The position numbers and the translations under genes were made by a program. The notes under the pieces are model-generated. The model was given only the letters and a program-made list of their open reading frames with translations. It was not told where the DNA came from and searched no databases. From Quercus robur (Eukaryota > Streptophyta > Magnoliopsida > Fagales > Fagaceae), in contig NC_065536.1 in the NCBI RefSeq assembly GCF_932294415.1, positions 28,973,354 through 29,037,353 on the forward strand: a DNA stretch of 64,000 bases, in the 5' to 3' direction. Shown in pieces: positions 55,944-64,000 of the stretch (its first letter is position 1; each line of letters begins with the position of its first letter).

Positions 55944-58900
55944 AACTCAAGGTGGATGTGAGACCAACTTGAGGTTGTCAACCAAAGTGCGAAGATGTCC
56001 TTTAGGATGTGACTTGGTAAAGATATCTGCAAGTTGATCTTTAGAAGAAACTGAGATCAGCTTGAGAGCACCATGGACAAGATGATAACGGATAAAATGA
56101 CAATCGATCTCGATGTGTTTAGTCCGTTCATGGAAGACATCATTGTGAGCAATATGAATGACACTGTGGTTGTCACAATAAAGAGGAGTAGCAAAGGATG
56201 TGGATACACCTAAGTCTTTGAGAAGCCATCGTAGCCAAAGGAGCTCAGATGTGGTATCAGCAAGGGCACGATATTCTGCTTCAGTACTGGAGCGGGCCAC
56301 ATGAGTTTGTTTCTTACTTCGCCAAGAAATCAGAGAAGAACTAAGAAGAAAGCAATAACCAGTGGTGGACTTGCGATCAGTGGGATTTCCTGCCCAATCA
56401 GCATCAGAAAATGCACGGAGAACAAGAGGAGATTGAGCAGAGTAGAAAATACCATGGAAGAGAGTGCCCTTTAGGTATCGAAGAATGCGCAGAACAGCAG
56501 CATAGTGAGTCGATCGTGGAGCAGACAGATACTGACTCACCTGGTGAACATCATAGGAAATGTCTGGACGAGTGACAGTGAGATAAACTAGGCTGCCAAC
56601 CAAGCGTCTGTAAAGAGAGGGATTAGACAACGGTTTCCCCCCTGACGGAGTCAGATGTGCATTAAGCTCAACTAGAGTGTCAACAGTCTTGCTATCAGTG
56701 AGTCCAGCTCGAGACAAGAGTTCAGAGGCATACTTGGCTTGAGTAATATAAAGTCCATCTGTAGAATGAGTGATTTCAAGACCCAAGAAGTAGCTGAGAT
56801 ATCCAAGATCTTTCATCTCAAACTGCTGACTGAGAAAACCCTTGAGTTCTTGAATGCCACTAAGGTCATCACCAGTTATGATCATATCATCCACATACAG
56901 GAGAAGTAAAATAGTGTCTTTGTCAGTGCGACGAAGAAATAAGGCAGAATCATAATGACTGGCCATGTAACCTAAGCGAGAGATGGTAGAGCTGAATTTG
57001 GCAAATCAAGCTCGTGGAGCTTGTTTAAGACCATAAAGAGCACGTCGAAAGTAACAAACCTTATTTGATTCAACAGAGAGACCAGGAGGAGGTTGCATAT
57101 AAACTTCTTCACTTAAATCCTCATTAAGGAATGCATTTTTGACATCCATCTGAAAAAGGTCCCATTTTCTGGCAGCAGCAACAGCTAAGAGAGCTCGAAC
57201 AGATGAGATACGAGCAACCGGAGCAAAGGTCTCTTCATAATCAATCCCATACTCCTGTGTAAAACCTTTTGCAACAAGACGAGCTTTGTAGCGCTCAATG
57301 GACCCATTAGAGCGAGTCTTAATCTTGTAAATCCATTTACAACCAACCACAGATTTCCCAGGGGGGAGAGTCACCAAATCCCAAGTATAGTTTTTAGATA
57401 ATGCATTAAGTTCCTCTTTCATTGCAATCTGCCACAAATGGTCAGTGGAAGCCTCACGATAGGTGTGAGGCTCATGCAGTGTAGCAAGGGCAGTGTAACA
57501 ATGATAATCAAGTAAATGTGTAGGAATGGATCTTACCCGAGTTGAGTGACGAGGTGGAATGTCTTGTGCAAGATCTTCAGATGGAGCAGGAGCTGGGGAC
57601 CCAAGCTTAGGGTTGGGTAGCTCGTCTTCAACCTGTGCATCTTCCACTTGTTCATTAAAAGGTGAACTAGGAAAGGGATCAAAGGTATCTGGTGGTTGGA
57701 CAGAGAAGTCTATAGGAGGATCAGAAGCAACTACAGAAGGATCAGGAGTAGTTACAGAAGGAATATGTGCCTCATCTGGAAAAAGATCTAAAATAGAGGA
57801 GAAAGATAGGGAGGCACGGAAGTGAGAGAGCTCGACAAAGGAGCAATGTTCCCAAAAGACAACATTGCGGGAGATACGAAGACGATGAGAGACAGGATCA
57901 TAACATCGATACCCCTTTTGAGTTTCACCGTAGCCAAGAAAACAACAAAGCCTTGACCGAGGCTCAAGTTTGTTATGCTCATGTGGCTGAAGAAGAACGA
58001 AACAAGCAGAACCGAAGGAGCGAAGGTGGTGATAGTCTGGAGGTGACCCAAAAAGGCGCTCATATGGAGTTTGATTTTGAATAACAGGACTTGGAATGCG
58101 ATTAATAGCATGAATGACAGCTTCACCCCAAAAAGGAGCAAGAACTTTGGCAGAGAGAAGAAGAGCATGAACAGTGTCAAGAATATGACAAAGTTTTCGT
58201 TCGGCTCTACCATTTTGTTGAGAGGTACCTGGACAAGTTAGTTGATGAACAGTGCAATAGGAATGTAAAATAGCTTGGAAAGCATATTGAGTGTACTTAA
58301 GAGCATTATCAGATCAAAAAATTTTGATACGTTTGGAAAATTGAGTTTTAACCATTTTTGCAAAATTAGAATATACTTGCAATAACTCAGAACGATATTT
58401 CATATTAAAAATCCAGCTATAGCGAGAGTAATCATCAACAAAGACAACAAAATATTAAGACCCACCAATACTAGAGACAGAGGAAGGCCCCCAAACATCA
58501 GAATGAATAAGGTCAAAGATATCAATGGATATTGATTCACTAGTATTGAAAGGCAATGCTGGTTGTTTTCCTAACTGACATGAGACACAATCAAAATTTT
58601 CTGTAGACACTGAACCTAACAAACCTCTAGAAGCTAATTGTTGTACTCGAGAGGAAGATGCGTCACCAAGTCGAGCATGTCAAAGTGCAAGGGAAGGAGT
58701 AGAAGAAACAGCAGCAGCTACAACAACAGAAACATGAGCAACATGTGGAAGACGAAAGTTGTCCACGAGAAACATACGCCCAATCCTGGGACCGGTCCCA
58801 AGCTCCTGTCCCGTCCTTGGATCCTGCACAAAACACCCAGAATAATCAAAGATAATGCGATAACCTAACTCAGCTAATTGTCCCACAGAAAATAAATTGT

Positions 58901-59423
58901 AAGAAAGGTCAGGAACATTAAAGACACCAGGAACCGAGAGATTGGAGGTCGAAATGGAACCTATATTATGACCAGACATAGTGGAACCATTTGCTGTGTG
59001 AATATTAAGAGGGTGTGGTGCAGGTTTAAGTTCAGAAAATAAGGACGAGTGAGGAGTCATGTGATTGCAACAAGCAGAATCCATAAGCCAAGAGGAAGGA
59101 GACATACCAGATAAAGCTGAGAGAGAAGAGGAATAAGATGCATTACCAACCATACGAATGACATTGGCGATGATATTTTTAAGGTCATCTGTGGACATGG
59201 TGAAAGTGCGTCCTGAAGACTTAGACTGTGCAGAGATGGGAGCCATTGGTTGGACACTCTCAGTGTTAGCAACAGTAGCAGCAGAAATTGACACAGCTGA
59301 TTTGTTGCGATGATAGCAAGTCTCAATATTGTGGCTAAAACGTTTGCAAAAATTGCAAAAACGTTTGATGGATTGTCGGCGACGATTATTGTAACAAGAA
59401 GAATACCTGTCCTTATTTTTCAT
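55944..59423 (-). pseudogene. Copia gag-pol, one frame broken by nonsense codons
   Basis: From ATG at 59423: zinc knuckle CNFCKRFSHNIETC, protease WLMDSACCNHMT, the pre-integrase HARLGD...CVSCQLGKQ, integrase core (SDVWGPSSV, VVFVDDYSR, SDNA, QQNGRAER), RT with ALYGLKQAPRA and the catalytic YVDD (LLYVDDMIITG), then RNase H (SDADWAG, STEAEYRAL, DNHSVIHIA) to a stop at about 55947. The reading frame is continuous but for stops at about 58680, 58456, 58317 and 57006. Those at 58680 and 57006 sit at Trp positions of the family and the other two fit C-to-T change of Gln and Arg codons. No frameshift was found. The N-terminal capsid part of gag is missing: 59424-60171 contains only short unrelated frames. 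Confidence 0.88.
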
Positions 59424-60160
59424 TTAGAAGCAAAATATATAGAAATGGATTGCAAAAATGAAATCTACGTGAAAAATTGGGTAAGGAGCACCTGGATTGC
59501 AAAAAGTCAACTCTGAGAAAAAGTCAACGGTCAAAGTCAAAGTCAACGGTCAATGGTCAACCACTATGATGACGTCAGCAGGATGACGTAAGCTAAAGAC
59601 CTCAGCTAGGGCTGACGTGGATGATGATGTCAGCGATGACGTTAGCAGGCGCACAGTGGCGTGTGGAGTGCGTGAGTCAATCCTCGTCGGAACTTTGGTT
59701 GGCGCGTGAGGGCGCGTGGTGAGTCCGATGAGGCCGATTTTTCTCCGGTTATGTAGATCGGAGAAAGACAATTACGTTGAAGGCGGCGGTGAGTTTATCG
59801 GAGCAATACTGATGGTGCGTGAGGCGCGTGAACAAGCGGCGGAATCTTTGACCGGCGCGTGGAAGCGCGTGAATGGTCAGCTGATGATGATTCCGGCGGA
59901 TTTGTGTAGATCAGTTTAAGATCTACCCGGTGATAGGTCTTATGTCTTAATCGGAGATCTGGTGTGGAAGATCCGACGGAAGCAGTGATCTTGGTGGCGG
60001 TGATCGAGCTTCTGGCGGTGAAGATTCAACCTTTGCACCTCTGACGGCGGTGGAACAGTCAGGAGAGGGCACGGAAAAGTTTTACTGACCGATGAAGTCG
60101 AGGCAGCGGAAAATACCAACGAAGACAGGACTGCAAGATACAAGAAAATTAGAGCAATGG

Positions 60161-60171
60161 CTCTGATACCA
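60161..60171 (-). other. Primer-binding site of the copia element
   Basis: CTCTGATACCA on + is TGGTATCAGAG on the element strand, the standard initiator Met tRNA priming site, touching the 5' LTR. Confidence 0.9.
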
Positions 60172-60325
60172 TGTTAGAAATACTGAATGATTGTATTGCA
60201 TTTCTCAAGTAATAGAATATACATAAGTGCCTTTATATAGGAGGCAGAGTGTGCAGTACAAGTAAGTGTGCTATACAAGTAAACAAGGTGGGCCTAAAGC
60301 CCACATACCCTAATACACGTTAACA
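60172..60325 (-). repeat. 5' LTR of the copia element
   Basis: 154 bp; on + it starts TGTTAGAAATACTG and ends ACACGTTAACA, followed by the target duplication AAACC. Confidence 0.93.
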
Positions 60326-60912
60326 AAACCAATCCATGGAATGACTAAATGCATCTAAGTATTTGGAACTACTGTAAACCATTCCTAGACAGTGATATAA
60401 CCGGTGAGGACATATATATATTTAAAGACTCGGAAAAAAATGGAATGGGGATATTTGAACCCCTTTCAATTTTCCTTTTATTTGTTTTTGTTCAAATTAT
60501 TTACATTGTAAGGCTGTCTAATTTTTTACTATGATTAATAGTTTTTGAACTTTTTTCATTGAATACCTTAATTAAAAATGTGGTTCTAATGATAGTCAAT
60601 TTGTAGAATTTCAGAAATCATAGTCTTCGTGGATAATCAACACCTGTTGCTGTGCTCTAGATAATATACCATAGATAATAGCATTGCACTTTGGATATCA
60701 GACTTCAAGGGAAGCTTTTTCTGTGCTCTGGAAACAGGAAAATGTTTTTGTCAGATTTGACTCGAAAATGAGAAATTTGTACTTCTATTTCTCCGATCTT
60801 TCTGAAGATTACAAGCTTGAATTCTCTTATGAGAACATTTGGAAGATTGAGCTCCATCATCCACGTGGTCAAGCTAAAAAGTTTCTTCTCATTCAGGTTA
60901 GCTGGTTAAAAC

Positions 60913-61924
60913 TGTAAGGTTGAATTTAATCAACCATTTTGTTGGCTTTATTCCGTGCCAAATTTGCTTGTATTTCAGCATTTAGTAATCTTGTATTTAG
61001 GTGGGTTTGTTGTAAGGGTAGTGAGTGAGATAGAGTGTTGAATGCTCAAGAGTGTGCAAGAAAACAAAGTCTCACGGCTGGATCTTGCGGGTGACTCACG
61101 ACTTCAAGCCGCCAGATGCAGCACACGTGCCAAGCATGCCAGAAGGTGAACAGTCATGCTAGCTGGAGCACTACAGGACAAAATAGGACAACTGGCCATA
61201 CGGTTATCTAGCGATTGGATCTCGCGACTCAGTCAAGTCGCGAGGCCAAGCCGCGAGCCACCCCTGTTTTGAAAAACCTGACGTTTCACATTCTCTTCTC
61301 ACCCCAGTATAAATACCCCTCATACCCACAAATGAAAGAGAGCTTCCAGAGAGAATTTTGAGAGAGAAACCTTAGAGTAAAACAAGATTGATTCATCTAC
61401 AATCTTTACATAAGAGTCTCTTTAAATTCCTCAACTCTCTTCCTCTCCATTGTCAAACCCTTGAGAGGCATTTTACCAAAACCTTGTTCTCACCATCTTC
61501 ATTACTGTAAGAGGGCTGTTTGGTGTTCTGGGAAGCAGTTAGGAAGGAACCAATCTACATTTATTGATGCTATGGTCAAGTAGCGGAATCCGGGAAGCTA
61601 GAAAAGAAATAGGTTCAGCGCAATCTCATTGGAGCAAGAAGCTTGGAGGGCGGCGGAGAGGTTTTACGCCGAGGGCTTCGATTTCCTCTTCGATAACACA
61701 TCGCGTGCTGTCTTTGTGTTTGCATTTTCCTTCCCTTTTATCTATGCCTTTTATTATCTGCTGTGGGTTGTGATTTTAATTTGGCTTAGATTGTTTACCA
61801 ATTCTGTTTTATAGCTTTTGTTTATTTTCTGCACACTAGTTGTTTGACATAAAGCTTGAATTGGTTAATTTGTAAATTGGGGGTCTAAACGTTCAAGGGT
61901 GTTTTTACACTATTCGAACTTTCA
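60913..61924 (+). mobile_element. Solo LTR (1012 bp) in RDR1 copy B intron 1, TSD AAAAC
   Basis: Starts TGTAAGGTTGAATTTAATCA and ends CGAACTTTCA, flanked by perfect AAAAC duplications (60908-60912, 61925-61929). A TATA box AGTATAAATACCCC lies at about 61308. The part from about 61500 to 61700 (GTAGCGGAATCCGGGAAG, CGGCGGAGAGGTTTTACGCC) is familiar from long copia LTRs. No internal region is present, so a full element was reduced by LTR-LTR recombination. Strand is taken from the TATA direction. Confidence 0.85.
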
Positions 61925-61929
61925 AAAAC

Positions 61930-63037
61930 ATTAATTATAAATTTTCATAATTTGCTGCTCTCCATGCTTTTTTTAGTTAACATTCAAACAAATAATTCTT
62001 CTTGTTGTTATTTCCTTTGCAAAGCTATGAGGAATAAATTGACATGGGTGATAGTTCTAATTTGGAAAATTTTAATAAAGTAGGAAATGGCTTAGCACAT
62101 CGCAATGTGTGGGTGTGTTCATAGTTTTGCAGACACGCATAGAGTTAGTAATCATATTTATCCCTTAATTATGGTTGTTGCTTGTAATAGTGAGTTGTGT
62201 GTGTGTTAACATGTATTGAGTCTACTAATCATATTTTAGCATATGGCACCTTTAACTTGTAACTACAGTTCGTAATTACTTTCTGAAGTGTTCCATCTGG
62301 ATTTAAGGAATAAGGCAAACTACTAGCTATATAAAATGGGAAAGAACTCCTTATATTATTCAACCTATCTCTTGTTGATCAAGAATGTGGTAGTAAATGG
62401 TGTAGAGCCACTAGTGAATACTGAAATTTGGTCTTCCTTGGAAACAAGTGTTGTATATCCTTACAATGGGAGTTAAAAGGACCTAATTTAGGCTTCTTAG
62501 CATGTGTAAGCATTCATGCTCAGCTATTCATGTCTTACTTTAAGGTTTTTCGCAATTAGTCGTACTTATCATCCTATTGATGGGTTGGAGAAGAATGGTT
62601 GGTGAAAGTTTCAATTTTCAACAAAATTTTGGTTATGAAAGCATTATTGGCTCCCTTTTCAGATGTCGGAACTCCATATTGTTATGTGTTAGTAATATAA
62701 ATATTTCTTGAGAAGTAGAATTAGGGAAACTAAGATTAAGGTTCCAGTGTGATTACTTTTTACATAATAGACTAATAGAGAACTACATTTTACACCTTTT
62801 GAATGCACTTTGTAAGGGGGAAACAAAAGCTTTTTATGATTGCCTTCTAGTTGGATAGTTCAATCCCACTCTAGAGCATGGTGTGTTTGTGATTTACCTA
62901 TTACACAACCTGTCCAAGGGTTTCTTGTTATTCCTCTTTGATTTGCTATAATTTTCGTGTAGTCTTAAGGTCTAGTGGTTGTGCTACTTTAAGAAAATGA
63001 TTTCCACAAGGCAAGTGGGCTCTTATTTTCACCTTGG

Positions 63038-63068
<31 letters not shown>

Positions 63069-63933
63069 TCACATTACAACATTGACTAAGAAGATTAGAG
63101 GAAAAGCTAATGCTTGCTGTGTCTCCATATCTTGAAATGGACTTCTTGAGAACTCTTCCATGAATTTTAAGATAAAACCAAAAGGATATTCATTTTATTT
63201 GTTTGACATCTCTCTTCCCTTTTGCCTAAATACAAAGATCCCATCCCAGCTATATATGTCTCACATTCCACAGCTTAATATTGGTTGGTTGGACACCCTA
63301 CCCCGTGGCTCTAGTGTTAGCTGACTTCATAAAGTGGAGGTCACCACATCACAACATCAAAGGGCATCCACGACACAAATCTGACTACCAACCCTTCTCT
63401 TTTGATTTATATACCATGGGCTCATGATCCTTTCTCTACCCACTCAAGATATGAAGATATATATAACTCACCCCTGTTCTTTCCCCCATAAAGTAGAATC
63501 TAGTATCACTTAGTGATCAGAGATAACCGCTAGCTTTTTTTTTTTTTTTTTTTTTTTAAGCTAATACCAAAAGATGAAATAAATTGTACTATACCTCAAA
63601 AGGTATAGTCAGGTAATAGTTGAGACCTCATAGTTGTTTATAAAGCTTAGGTTGACCTAGTATATACTCGATGTAGACTTAGACCCAATCAGCACACACT
63701 CAACGAATTCAATTCAATATCCAATCAATCCAGGGTATCGCAAAAATATACTTATTTACATTTTCAAGTCAAGAATTCTTAACTTCATTACTTTTGAAAT
63801 AATGCCTGTCAATGTTATTGGTAGAGCCCCTTATCTTCTTTTATATAGGTTGAACCTGCATATATAGATTTATGTGATATTGGAAATTGAATTCTTTTTT
63901 CTTGTCTTAATGAATTTTTCTTTGCATTGTTAG
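61930..63933. other. Rest of RDR1 copy B intron 1
   Basis: 61930-62010 is similar to the short intron of copy A (ATTAATTATAAATTTTCATAAT, CATGCTTTTTTAGTTAACATTC). The next ~1.9 kb has no counterpart there. It includes an (ATT)n tract at 63041-63069 and a T run at 63535-63558, with no gene seen. The acceptor TTGCATTGTTAG is at 63922-63933. Confidence 0.65.
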
Positions 63934-64000
63934 TTACTTGGAGCTCCTCGGATTTATTTGCAAGACCATACTCGTCATTGGGTCCGAGAAGTTGATTTCA

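Larger units (their letters stand above)
55779..60325 (-). mobile_element. Ty1/copia retrotransposon (Ale-like), young, TSD AAACC
   Basis: A 4547-bp element on the minus strand with short LTRs of 154-155 bp (60172-60325 is the 5' LTR, 55779-55933 the 3' LTR). They start TGTTAGAAAT and end GTTAACA. A perfect duplication AAACC flanks it (55774-55778, 60326-60330). The primer site TGGTATCAGAGCCATTG (initiator Met tRNA type) abuts the 5' LTR. Order is gag zinc knuckle, protease, integrase, RT, RNase H, as in copia. The LTRs differ by about two substitutions and one single-base indel. Short LTRs and size suggest the Ale lineage. It lies in the spacer or 5' UTR intron of RDR1 copy B, opposite in strand. 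Confidence 0.93.
60684..64000 (+). pseudogene. RDR1: RDR1 copy B, partial (window ends in exon 2), no start codon
   Basis: Tandem paralogue of copy A. The first exon (to 60896) encodes HFGYQTSREAFSVLWKQENV to HPRGQAKKFLLIQ, close to copy A. An intron of 3.04 kb (60897-63933) follows, against 109 bp in copy A. Exon 2 starts at 63934 with LLGAPRIYLQDHTRHWV and runs off the window. The ATG used by copy A is ATAG here: a 2-bp loss places a TAG just upstream in frame, and the next in-frame ATG is at 60768. Intron 1 contains a solo LTR. The 5' UTR is separated from this exon by about 5.5 kb, including the copia element. It is probably defective or makes a still shorter protein. The missing 3' part prevents a firm call. 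Confidence 0.75.

Noticed and set aside
57559..57825. + strand frame of 88 codons and neighbouring + frames
   Set aside because: Antisense shadows of the copia pol frame.
61629..61814. Small hydrophobic protein (MEQEAWRAAERFYAEGFDFL start)
   Set aside because: It lies wholly inside a solo LTR with a defined target duplication, in a stretch common to copia LTRs, so it is LTR sequence and not a gene.

Overview
This is plant nuclear DNA, most likely from a woody eudicot. The evidence is two intron-containing plant genes (plastid aspartate-semialdehyde dehydrogenase and an RDR1-type RNA-dependent RNA polymerase), very AT-rich spacers with long (TA)n, (GA)n and homopolymer runs, and nested plant transposons (MULE, Ty3/gypsy Tat, Ty1/copia, L1-type LINE, MITEs, Helitron-like ends). 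A Fagales tree would fit the style of the repeats, but that is an impression from memory and not shown by the sequence.

Layout. 1-3020: a huge imperfect inverted repeat that begins outside the window and is built from tandem monomers. 3020-22000: a repeat island. A ~1.6 kb direct repeat (3497-5100 and 20453-21990) brackets a decayed Mutator-like transposase gene, which is split by an old Ty3/gypsy Tat element (7946-18096). That element carries gag, pol with two RNase H domains, a 3' tandem array and a multi-exon antisense gene. 22006-30099: a Helitron-like element split by a young non-coding LTR element (24157-30023, perfect TSD AATGT) holding fifteen 80-bp tandem units. 30100-31465: a second Helitron-like element directly abutting the first. 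31874-39128: an apparently intact seven-exon aspartate-semialdehyde dehydrogenase gene. Its fifth intron holds a 5'-truncated LINE (18-bp TSD) and a ~150-bp-arm hairpin. 43687-48633: an RDR1 gene that is open from end to end with an intact DLDGD catalytic motif, but lacks the N-terminal RNA-recognition region usual for RDR1. 52190-64000: a second, tandem RDR1 copy, cut by the window end. It is broken up by a Ty1/copia element (55779-60325, TSD AAACC) and a solo LTR (60913-61924, TSD AAAAC), and it has lost the start codon used by the first copy.

Function. The two cellular activities are the second step of aspartate-family amino acid synthesis in plastids, and dsRNA synthesis for RNA silencing, which for RDR1 is a salicylate-linked antiviral arm. 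Both RDR1 copies keep a TATA box and a TGACG-type bZIP site upstream. LTR divergence orders the insertions: Tat is old (about 10% between LTRs), while the non-coding LTR element and the copia element are young (about 1.4% and 1.3%). Most inactivating changes in the retroelements look like C-to-T transitions, as expected for methylated, silenced DNA. I see no tRNA, rRNA, CRISPR or bacterial-type features.
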